NCBI GenBank assembly: GCA_002049455.2
Contig: KV919048.1
Span: 38,213-102,212, forward strand
Direction: 5' to 3'
Length of the DNA: 64,000 nucleotides
Source of the DNA: Porphyra umbilicalis
Taxonomy: Eukaryota > Rhodophyta > Bangiophyceae > Bangiales > Bangiaceae
Shown piece by piece: positions 54,801-64,000 of the stretch. The position numbers and the translations under genes were made by a program. Within the stretch, counting starts at the first letter, position 1, and each line of letters starts with the position of its first letter. Under the pieces are notes generated by a model, which searched no databases, had not been told where the DNA came from, and saw nothing but the letters and a program-made list of their open reading frames with translations.

Positions 54801-54861
54801 CGCGCCGGCGGTCGCGCCGCCTGCTGCCTCCCCCCCCGTTAGCGACGCCGCCGCCAAATGA
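51839..54861 (+). pseudogene. Retrotransposon ORF1, copy 2
   Basis: Same protein as ORF1 of copy 1: start MDAAAAGGAAAV, the RRM-like core TLRTVYVRGVARES at about 52800, and an ATGA overlap with ORF2 at 54858-54861. Here the region around 53450-53640, broken in copy 1, is open (VLPPTPPTFSAAAED...DGVDPASGIGMR). Breaks occur instead near 52240-52360, 53020, 53860 and 54050-54360. A composite of the two copies would be open over most of its length, which shows that the breaks are not ancestral. The C-terminal part is Ala/Arg-rich and unrecognised. Confidence 0.68.
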
Positions 54862-57800
54862 GTTCATCTGGCGGTGACTCGCTGGCCCTCCCGGGGGTGG
54901 GTCGGCTGCCGCGCCCGGTCGGGCGGCGCGGCCTGGCGAGGCGGCGGGGCGCAGCCCCCCCCCGCAATCAAAGGACTGGCCGTTCCCGGCGTATGTACTC
55001 AGACGGTTTGACTACTTCCCCCGACGACAGTGACTGTCCCCTACCCCCGTGCCCGTCCCCCGTGCTGTCCGGCGCGGGCGACCGCGCCTTTGCCCCCCCC
55101 CCCCCGCCCGCTCTACTTCCTCTGGCGCTTCTGTCCTCCCCCCCCCCCCTGCACCCCACCTGCTCGTTCGTGTTCCCCCCCCCCCGCGGCCTCGTCGGCT
55201 GGTGCGGCTGACGCGGCCGATGGCACGCTGCCCGGTCGCGAGCTGCGGCGCGACCGCCGCGGGCAACCCGCTGTGGCTCGGCGTCCGCGCTCACCTGCGC
55301 GACGCCCACAAGGCTGCCGACGTGCCGGCGTCGGTGCTGTCGGCCAACCGGCTCGCGGCTGCCGCCACTGCGGCGCCTTGCTTCCTTCCGGTCGGTCGAC
55401 GACCGCGCGCCTGGCGCTGGCGGAGCACGAGGCGGGGTGTGCTGCGCGCCCGGGCGCGCCTGCCGCCGCGCCGGCGGCCCGCGCGGTTGCGAGCTCGCTG
55501 GCGGTGGGTGGCGCCGCGGCCGCGTCGGCCGTTGCCGCGCCGGCGCCCTCTCCTGCCGTGGACGGCGGGTCTGGTGCGGGTGTTGGTGCGGCCCCTCCCC
55601 TGGGGTCTGCCCCTGCTCAGCTGTGGTGCGGCCGTGGGGGCGGCGCCGCGTTCGTCGAGCACCTGCGCTCGGCGCACACGGCGGTGGACGTGCCGCCCGA
55701 GCGCCTTGCGGAGGCGCAGCTGGGGGGCTGCCGGCACTGCCACCGCCTGTTTTCGGTGGTGCGGACGGCGTCCGGGCATCGCCCCCTGCGCTCGCACGAG
55801 CCCAACTGCCCTCGCACCCGCTGCTGCAGGGGGGGGGTGGTCGTGCGGCGGCTGTGGCGGCAGCCACCGCGGCGGGTGCGGCGCCGGCGACGGCGGCCGA
55901 CCTGGCCAACTGGGCGACGCGCACGTGCTGCGTGGTGGGTGGGTGCACCACCACGTTCCGCGGCGCCGTGACGCCGCGCACGCTGCCGGCGCACCTGGCG
56001 CGGTCACACAAGCTGGCGGCGGTGCCGGCGGAGTGGGTCCGCGCGCTGCGGTTGGCCGGGTGCCGCTACTGCGGTCGCCCGTACCGCACCGTGGTGGACT
56101 GGCAGCGGCGGACGTCGCTGTCACGCACGAGGTGCGGTGCGACGCGCGGCCCGCGTGGCAACGGAGGAGGACGAGGACCCGCCGCCGCCGCCGGACGGCG
56201 AAGCGGGGGGTGCCCTGCCAACGTCAACGACGGCACCCGCTCGGCGGCGGTCGCCGCGGCCGGAAACCGGACGGGCGGGCGCACCCCCCCCCCCCCCCCT
56301 CCCCCCCCCCCCCTCAACGCTATTCTCGGAGGAGCCAAGCGAGTGGGCGCGGCGGCGCGGGGCGTTTCTGCTGCTGCAGGCCCAACCCCCGACTCGTGGC
56401 CGGCGCTGGTGGCGTCCGGCGCGCGCACCGCCGACCACGTTGCCGCCTCTCTGCTGCCCGCGTGGCGGCAGCTGGGCGCCGACGCGCTCTCCTGGGTGCG
56501 GCGCGAGCCGGGCAACGCCACCGCGTGGCTGTGGCTGATGACCCTCCCTCCCTCCTCTTCCACGTCCCCGCGCGCACGCGGGGCAGGGGGGAGGGTCCTG
56601 CGCCGCTTACCCACCGGCGCGCGTGTCCGCGCTCCTCGACGGGGACTTTGTGGCCGCGTTGCGCGACCGCAATGTCGGTGTGTGGCGCGAGCCGCCCGAG
56701 TCTGCGGGCACGGCCACCACGCCTGCGGCCGGGCGCCACCCGCGTCGCCTCCCTCACACCCGCCCACCCCCCCCCCCCCCCCCGCCCGACGCGTCGGCTG
56801 CACCCCTTCCCCCCCGCGGGTTGGGCCGGGCGTCCCCGTCCGCCCAACGAGCGCCCGGCTGCGCGTGACACGCGTGCAGCGGCGGGCGCTCGCCAAGTGT
56901 GGCGCGGCCGCCTAAGCGCCGCGGCGCGCACCCTGCAAGGGGCGCCGGTGGCGCCCCACACGGGCGCCGTCTGGCAGGCGGCGCGGCGGCTTTTCCCGCG
57001 CGCCACGCCGGGGCTGGCGACGACCGAGTCGGTCGAGGCCGACTTTGGCCCTGAGCTGGACGCCGCCGCCGCGCACGGCGTGGCCGCGGGTGCCCTGCTG
57101 GGCTTGTCGGCGGCGACGGTGGTGGGACCATCCGGTCGGCCGCGCGCGGCTCCGCCCCGGGCCCGTCCGGCCTCCGGATGGAGCACCTGTGGGCGCTGGC
57201 GGAGGACGGCGCGACGCGCTGGTGGGGTGGTGCGGCTGTTGGCCACCGCCGCCGCGACGACGGTGGTGCCGCGGTGGCGAGCCACGCGCTGGCGGGCGCG
57301 GAGCTGCTGCTGCTCGTAAGCCGGGGGCGCCCGACGCGGACGGGGTGCCCCGGCTCCGCCCGATCGGGATGCCGGAGACGCTGCGGAAGCTCGTTGCGGG
57401 GTCGCTGGCGCGCGACCTGCGCGCGTCGCGGCCGCGCTGATGGCGCCGCTGCAGCTGGGCATCGGCGTTCCCAACGCGTGCGAGCGCCTCTTGCACGCGT
57501 TGGAGGCCCAGCTGGAGGCAGCGCCGGAGGAGGGGGTGCTGCTGCTGGACTACAAGAACGCGTTCAACCTCGTCTCCCGCGCGGCGGCGCGGGCGTTCAT
57601 CGACCGTGCGTTCCCCTCCTTGACGCCGCACGTGGCGGCGACGTACGGCGGCGCTCCGCCGGCTGTGTACGGGTGGGCGGCGGCGCCACGCGGTGGCGAC
57701 GGAGCCGGCGACGGCGACGGCCGCGACGGCCGGGGCGGGGCGGGCGACGGCGGCGACGGTGGGGGGGGCGACGAGGACCCCCCCGGCCTTGTCGACGATG

Positions 57801-59828
57801 ACGACGACGCCCACCCGCCCCAGGGGTGCCCCCCCCCCCCGCCCGACGGGTGCTTACCGTCGAGCGGGGAACGCAGCAGGGGGACCCACTGGGGCCCTTT
57901 CTGCACGCCGCGGCCCTGATGCTCGTGCTTTTGCGCCTTGCGCGCCTCCACCCCGCGCACGTCATCGACGCTTTTCACGATGACGTGCGCGCGGTGGGGC
58001 CCGTGGCTGGGCTCGGCGCGGTGATGTCGTCCGCGGCGCGGGTGGGGGCGCTCGTCGACGCGGAGCTGTCGCCCACCAAGTGCGTGGCGTGGTCGCCGGG
58101 CGCATCAGCGGTGCCGCCCGACCTGACCGCCCAGTGGAGGTCGGAGGGGGTGGAGCAATTTTCCATCCCTGTCGGCCGCCACGATTTCGTGGCGGCGCGC
58201 GTCGCGGCCATGGCGGCCGAGCACGCGGCGGGGGTGGCGGCGATTGTCGCCCTGCCGGAGGAGGAGCTGCAGACCAAGCTGCTCCTCCTCCGCCTGTGCG
58301 CCGGGCCGCGCGTGACGTACGCGCTGCGGTCTCTCCCCCCCGACGCGGGCGCCACGTTGGCCGCCGCCGTCGACGCGGACGTGCAGCGGACGGTGCTATC
58401 CCTCCTGTGCGACGCGCAGGACGGCGCTGAGGTGCGCGCGGCGTTGCTCGCGCGCGCCGCGCTGCCCGTCCGTATGGGGGGGCTGGGCGTCGGTGATCGC
58501 TCGCGCGTGGCGGGGGCGGCCGCGGTGGCGTCCTGGGCGGACGCCGCCAGCAATTGCGACCCGGCTGCGGCGCCGGCGTTGGCCCACCTGGCTGGTGCCC
58601 TACGGGACACCGACCCGGTTGGTCCTGCGGCGCCCGCCGGCGCCCAGGTTGACACCCGGGCGTGGCCGGGCGCCCCTCGGGCGGGCGTCGCGGCTGCTGC
58701 TGCTGCCGCTGGCGCTCTGCCAGTGGCCGACGCGACGCCGTCGGGGCGTCGCCCCCCATCCTCCCGGGCCTTTTGGCGGCTGTCGCTGCCCTGAACGCCG
58801 CGTGCGGCGCGGCGCCCGCACCCCCCCCAACCGCCCCCGACCTCCTTGCCCCCCCTGCCGACGCCCATATCGCGGCGACCGGCCTACTCCGCGTCGCGGG
58901 GGGGACTCGGCTGAGTTGGGCGCGGCTGCTCGGGGGGGCGCGGGCCCCGTCCCAGCGGGACCTGGCGGGGCCCGTGCACCCTGCCGCGCTGGAGCGGCTG
59001 CGGGCCTCCCTGCCGGATAACGCCGACCTCGCGCGGCTGTCTGCCTGCCACGGGGCGGGCGCGGGCCTGTGGCTGTCTGCGCTGCCGGCGCCCGGCCGCC
59101 CTGCTGGCGCCATCGGCGGGCGGGCCATGCGGATGGCCACCCGCCTCTGGCTTGGCGTGCCCCCGGTCGCGCGGACGGCGGTGGCGCGCCGGTGCGCGTG
59201 CGGCGCTGCGGTGGACCCGTACGGCGTCCACTTCCTGGCGGCGTGCGGCGCCCCCTCGTGCATCTCCAACTCCACCTTCCGCCACAACACGCTTGTGGCG
59301 CGGACGGCGGACGCGCTGCGCGCGCACCCGCAGTGGCGGGACGTCGAGGTGGAGGCGTCGTCCGCGCTGTTCAGCGCTGGCACTGCGACGCTTCGCCCGG
59401 ACGTGCGGGCGGTGCGCGTGCGGACTGGGGGGGTGGTCTGGGGCGACGTCGCCGTCGCGTCGGTCTTCACCGACAAGGTGGTCGCTGACGTTGTCGCCCG
59501 GCCCTCCGTGGCTGTGGCGGCGGTGGGGCGCGAGGCGCGCAAGGTGCGCAAGTACGCGCCGCGCCTCCCCGCCGCTGACCCGCCCGCTGTCTTTACCCCA
59601 CTGGTGTGGGAGGTGTTTGGCCGCGTGGGCCCGGCGTCCGCGGACTTTTTGCGCTCCGCCGTTGGTGGTCCGGGGCGCTCGCGCGCGCTCGCGTCGCTGC
59701 TTACGGACGCGTCCGCTATCATTTGGCGCTATAACGCGCGCATGCTTTGTGAGGGTTTTTCGAGGTGTGACGCGAGGGGGCGGGCCACTTTGGACGCCCC
59801 AACTGCTTTGGCCCGAGTTTCCGGTTGA
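54858..59828 (+). pseudogene. Retrotransposon ORF2, copy 2 (zinc fingers, reverse transcriptase, endonuclease)
   Basis: Same domain order as copy 1. RT motif A LLLDYKNAFNLVSR has its Asp at 57548, motif B is GTQQGDPLGPFL, and motif C AFHDDV has its Asp pair at 57979-57984. From 57826 to 58770 the RT thumb region is in one open frame, longer than in copy 1. The C-terminal endonuclease is fully open in one frame (from about 58810): CACGAAVDPYGVHFLAAC, RHNTLVARTADAL, LRPDVRAV, VVWGDVAV, FTDKVVADVV. Copy 2 has one extra base after GAGGGTTTTT, so its end runs past the CEGF stop of copy 1 to 59828. N-terminal zinc-finger frames are broken near 55330-55400, 55840 and 56120. Confidence 0.8.
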
Positions 59829-59889
59829 GTGGGGCCTCGGCCTCATTTCGTAGTTAGCGGACATTAGGTCCGGGCCTGATGAGCAGCAC

Positions 59890-59967
59890 CCTATTCACAC
59901 CCCACGAGATGAACCTGGTGAACAGTCTACGATTACCCGCTCGAGGCGGCTCGAAGACGAGTGGCTG
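59890..59967. repeat. 78-bp flanking repeat, third copy
   Basis: Follows the 3' end of copy 2 and then stops abruptly at GTGGCTG. The next bases (CGTCCCACGG) do not match the element. This shows that the 78 bp belong to the target, or to a target duplication, and not only to the 5' end of the element. Confidence 0.85.
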
Positions 59968-60239
59968 CGTCCCACGGCTGGCGCGGGGCTGGCAGCAGCC
60001 ATCTGGCCGACGTTACTCGTCGCCAGGTCACCGCTTGCCGACGCAGCAGCTGCGTCGTGCGCCCCGTCTGCCACCACACCCAGCGCCTCTACCCGCACCG
60101 TTGGCGCCGCCACTGGCACGGCCGTGGGGGCCGTCCCGCCTCTGCGACCGGCGCGTCGGCGACGACAGGTCGGCGCCAGGCTCCCACGACGTGGGTGAAC
60201 ACCGCGTCCACCCGTAGCCGGCCTCGTAGGTACCCGCGT
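59968..60239. other. Segment between the retrotransposon array and the Fanzor gene
   Basis: No gene recognised. It may contain the rest of the retrotransposon's target sequence and the 3' end of the Fanzor locus. Confidence 0.4.
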
Positions 60240-63200
60240 CGATCGCAGCCGCGTGCCGCGTCGCCTGGACTGGGTCTTCCTGGGGTGGCGCGCGTGACAC
60301 GGTGTACCCCCGGATGTGGGGGTAGATGCTCCGACCCTGCATGCTCTTGATGGCAATCTTGGACATGTTGCGCGCCGCGTTGGTGTCTCGCCCGACGTAC
60401 GTCGCGGGACACGCGACGTTGGTGCACAGCTTGACCCCCCACAGCGCCAGCGGGTCGGTCCCAAACGCCCACTTGCCGTGAGCCGCAATCGCCTGCAGCA
60501 CCTTTGTCCGCACCGCCTCTGCGTGCTCCTTGGCGCGCTGGGCAGCCGCACCGTCGCGTGGGCCCGACCGATTGCCGGTCGTCACACCCCGTCGCGCGCG
60601 CCGGCCGCCGCGGAGGGGCGAGGCGCGCTTGGCCGCCGACGCCGACGCGCGATGTGCGTAGCTGCTTGCCGCCTTGAGGGGCGTCAGGTCGACCGGCGAG
60701 TCGGGCGACACGTACGTGTTGCACAAGCCGTGCCGCACTCTGCACACGTCTGGCTCGTATTGTGCTCGTCCACGTACACGAGGTGCACGTGTTTGGCCAT
60801 GCGCCGCACGAGGTCGACGCTGCCGGCGCGGGGCCTGCACCGCCCAATGGCCAGCACCGCCTTGGTGCCGTCCACCGTGCGCCGCAGGAGCCCACCCGTC
60901 AGCGGCGGCCAACCGCCGCGTACCGGTTGCGCTGGATGAGGGCGTGTAGCCGCGCCTTGCGGACCGACGTCGCGGCCGCCCCGTACGCCGCCTGATAGGC
61001 GTCTGTGTAGGTGCGGGCGATGCGCGCAGTGGCCGCCACCACCCACGCGCCCCACGAAGCGACTTTGAGGGAGCACCCGGCCGTCAGTGACTCGCGCGAC
61101 ACGTCGGGTTGGTCGCCGCCCACGCCGCCGCCGCTGCCGCCTCGGCGCGCCTGGTCATACCGGCGCCCGTCGCCTCGCGGTACGCGCCCTTGGAGACGAC
61201 CAGCGTCGCCCCGCCGGCGGGGCGCGCGCGCGCGGTCTCGTGGTCGTGGCCGCACGCCGAGGGCGGCACACAGCACCCGAAGCGGTCTGCCGACGGCAGC
61301 GGCGTGCCAGGCACACCAGGCTGCGGGGGCTCTGTCGGCGCACCGGCGGCGGCCGCAGCCGCCGCGCGCTTTGCGTTGCGCGTGCCGCCGCCGCCTGTTT
61401 CGCGGTGCGCGCCGCGCTGTGCCAGACGCGCGCAGCGTGTCGGTGGCCCCCGACCGACAGGGCGTGCCACGCCGTCTCTGCGTTCGCTGCCGCCTCAGCC
61501 TTGGCGCCTGCGTTGGCGGCCGCGTCGGTCGACGCCTTGAACAGGGCCGCCTCGCCCATCCACACACACACGTGGTTGGGGAGGCGCCACGGTTGGACGC
61601 CGCCGTCGTTGACCGCGGCGTGTGCGAGCGCGCGCAGGCGCGTCAGCAGCGGCCGCCGGCCGTCGGGGCCGCTCGTCCCCCGCTTGCGGGCGACCTCTTT
61701 CCGCTGCGCGGGCGTCAGCCACTCGTCGCCGTATGTGGCTGCGTGTACCGCGGCCGCTTGGGCGGGTCGGGGGGGGGGGGGGGGGCAGCGCAGCAGCCGG
61801 CTGCGTCGGTGCGTCCTCCAAAGGCGGCACAGACGCCTGTGCCGCCGGTGTGGCCGCCGGCGGGCCCCCCACCAGAGCTGTACGACTCTGCTTTGGGGGA
61901 GATCCCTCCGCCCCGGTCGACGCGCCGAGCGCGCCACGGCCGCGCTTTTTGGTCGTCCCGCACACCGCGTCACCGCCGCCGACGGGTAGGCCCGCCGCGG
62001 TGGTCTTGGCCGCACGAACAATCTGGGCCACCGTTGCACGCAGCGTGTCGACGGTCGGCAGTAACCGACCGCTGCGCCGCACGTGGCACTCTGCAGCTGC
62101 GGTCGCGGCCATAGCCGCCCGCGCGAGCGCGTCGGCTGCAATCCCGCAGCGCCCGGTACGCCCGGTACGCGTGCAGGTGCGGTGCCGGTGAGAGCGCAAA
62201 CGGCACTGCGCCGGGGCAGTAGGCAGCGACGATGGACGCGACGCCCGGGTCCCACCCGACAAAGACGAGCGCCTTGACAGCGTCGGGCGCAAACGCCATG
62301 CGGTCGAGCTGCGTCCGCACGCTCGCCGTCTCGGTCGGACCCCCCCCCCCGCGCCGTCACTGGCCGCCCTGCGGTGCGCCCGCCGAGCGGCCGCCGTCGA
62401 CGCGGCAGTGGCGGGGTGTCGTATCGTAAAGTGCACGCCGACGCCGTCCGACACGATGGAGGGGCCAACGAGCGTCGAGGCGCCGATGATGCCCGCGCGG
62501 CGGAGCAGCGCCTGCACGACCAAACCGTCGGCCGTCTCTGGTGGGATGGACCCCCGTGGGCCGCCAGACGCTTGCGGAGCAGCGCGCCGCTGACACGCGC
62601 GTACGCGGTGCACGTAGCGACTCGGCCAGGTGACGTGTCGGCCGCCTCGATGCCGGCGCCGACGCACAGGGCCTGGGCATAGTGCAGCAACGGGTAAACG
62701 TGTAGCGGCCGCTGTCGCAGGGCCAACGTGTCTAGGTGCAGCAGCGAGCGCCGCCGACCGCCGCCATCCGTGTACACGAGGACGGTGTCGCAGGCCAGCG
62801 CCGCGGCGGCCGTCATGGCAGCCCCATGCGCCGCAGACACTTTGCCCGCCGGCCACTTGAACGACGGCGGGCGCGTGCCGTCGGCGGCTTGCAGGCCGGC
62901 AACGAGGGCCGCGATCAGTGCCGCGCAGCGCTGTCGCTCGAGACCGCCGGGGGCCTGCGGGTAGACCGCGAGGACGATGCACTTTGCAATGGCCTTGACC
63001 GCCGACGTGACGTGCGTCACATAGTGGTTTTCAAAGGACGTTGCGACGGTCGCCCAGCCGCCCGTGTCGGCCGGACTCGGCAGCAGCGTGCTGCACGGCA
63101 GCTGCTCAGACTCGGTTACGGCCGCCGCCACTGCCGCCGACGCGGCAACAAAGGCGGTGTAATCGCCGTCGCCGGTTGCCGCCTTGACAACTGCACGCGG

Positions 63201-63350
63201 CTTGGCGTGCGCGCGCCGCCCCGAGCAAGAGACACACGCCCGCCGGGGGGCGCCGTCAAACGCGTAGACACCGCGACACGAGACGGTCGAGGCGACCTGC
63301 TTCCACGCAAGCCCGTGGCTGCCCGTCAGCGACGCCGGCACGGCCGCCAT
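60240..63350 (-). pseudogene. Fanzor (eukaryotic TnpB-like RuvC nuclease), frame-disrupted
   Basis: Fanzors are RNA-guided DNA nucleases of eukaryotic transposons, related to TnpB and Cas12. Reading the minus strand from the ATG at 63350, the N-terminal part has FENHYVTHVTSAVKAIAKCIVLAVYPQ. RuvC-I is VFVGWDPGVAS (Asp codon 62251-62249). RuvC-II is VYVDEHNTSQTC (Glu codon 60767-60765), and RuvC-III is YVGRDTNAARNMS (Asp codon 60387-60385). A zinc ribbon has CAECG and then CTNVACPATYVG between II and III, as in the family. The segments lie in different frames, with at least five shifts, some at homopolymers (C run 62341-62350, G run near 61771-61785). All three catalytic acids are kept. Either it is recently dead, or short introns or sequence errors break it. 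No terminal repeats of a host transposon were found. Confidence 0.75.
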
Positions 63351-64000
63351 AAACTCGTCGAGCGTGCGTCAGCCGCCGCGATCACCACCAGGGGCTTTTG
63401 AATCTGTCACATTTTATAGAATTAGAATATACTCCACTTGCCCTAACATGCACTCAGATATGAGTTTTCGATGAAGTCATGTATCTGAATTCGGATCTGA
63501 CCTCGTTGGTCGGAGTAAGGATCAGCATTATATTCGGATATGTTATCGCTCCGATTTTGATTTTACTCTGTGTACCTAGAGTGAGTATATTCCTTCCGGG
63601 GACGTTTCTGCATATATAGGGATCGGCGCATGTATTGCTGATCCCCGAATTTTGTCCTGGGGGACAGAGACAGAGACTGACTCTGAATAAGAGCACTCTA
63701 TTGGTTTAAAACGGCAGTAAAAAGGCATCGAAGCCAATAGAAATCCTGCATTCGGTACCAGGACCTTGCATCCAGCAGAACTCACTGTTTGTTGCCGCTT
63801 GATCCGATTTTCTTGGCACGGAGCAAGCTGCCCACGCGAGATCTTGAGATTTTCTACTGTCTCCTTGCCAAAAGTGCAGAAAAATAGAGGAGCTGATGTT
63901 GATTTCCAGGCTGTATGGGCACATGTAAGCAATCAGGAGCACCAAGTCAGTCCCAGGGGCGCATCTGATTGGTGGAGAGAGTCGGTCCGTAAGTCAGTCT
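63351..64000. other. A/T-rich end of the window, no gene recognised
   Basis: From about 63410 the composition turns A/T-rich. Short minus-strand frames lack domains. It may belong to a noncoding mobile element or to the flank of the Fanzor-bearing element. Confidence 0.45.

Larger units (their letters stand above)
51763..59889 (+). mobile_element. Non-LTR retrotransposon with restriction-like endonuclease, copy 2
   Basis: Second copy of the same element in the same orientation, directly following copy 1 and again enclosed by the 78-bp repeat. It is closely similar throughout, including the 3' UTR ending GTCCGGGCCTGATGAGCAGCA. Differences are mainly substitutions and one- to three-base indels in homopolymers, so the two insertions are close relatives. 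Confidence 0.85.

Noticed and set aside
59890-59967. Third, truncated retrotransposon copy
   Set aside because: Only the first 78 bp would be present with the 3' part missing, the opposite of the usual 5' truncation. A target sequence or target duplication fits better.

Overview
The window looks like nuclear DNA of a GC-rich, intron-poor eukaryote, most likely a red alga of the bangiophyte type (inference). Support comes from a cytosolic-type methionyl-tRNA synthetase fused to an EMAPII-like domain, a mitochondrial i-AAA (YME1/FtsH) protease, spliceosomal GT-AG introns, and a tRNA-Val gene interrupted in both its D-loop and T-loop. Ectopic tRNA introns of that kind are known from red algae such as Cyanidioschyzon. 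Nothing in the window is prokaryotic.

Layout. 1-6 kb: a decayed DDE transposase (minus strand) and repeat-rich intergenic DNA with a palindrome-ended MITE. 6-13.7 kb: three host genes on the minus strand, MetRS, a MEP50/WDR77-like WD40 protein with one intron, and a YME1-like protease. 14.1-16.9 kb: a complete pogo/Tigger transposon with perfect 22-bp terminal inverted repeats, TA target duplications and an open DD30D transposase. 17.3-18.9 kb: a Copia-type gag remnant split by a Harbinger-like MITE. 19.5 kb: the tRNA-Val(CAC) gene. 20.7-23.6 kb: a Tnp2/CACTA-like transposase gene.

24-41 kb is a diverged tandem duplication. Each unit, read from low to high coordinate, holds a long minus-strand gene, its upstream region, a minisatellite of about 163 bp per unit, and a 636-bp direct repeat. 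In unit 1 the gene ends in a JmjC oxygenase domain and a Cys-rich finger. In unit 2 the gene is cut at the duplication junction before the JmjC part and carries one stop codon. A small two-exon gene of unknown function starts just past unit 2.

43.4-59.9 kb holds two head-to-tail copies of a non-LTR retrotransposon with a restriction-like endonuclease (NeSL/R2-like layout). Its ORF1 has an RRM-like domain. Its ORF2 starts at an ATGA overlap and carries zinc fingers, reverse transcriptase and endonuclease. A 78-bp sequence sits before, between and after the two copies, as expected for repeated insertion into one target site. 60.2-63.4 kb is a frame-disrupted Fanzor (TnpB-like nuclease) gene that still shows all three RuvC motifs.

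Many frame breaks in the retrotransposon, the Fanzor and the WD40 gene fall in or beside long C/G homopolymers. Part of the apparent decay may therefore be sequencing error. The work was done by eye, so family calls rest on motifs and boundaries of degenerate elements are approximate.
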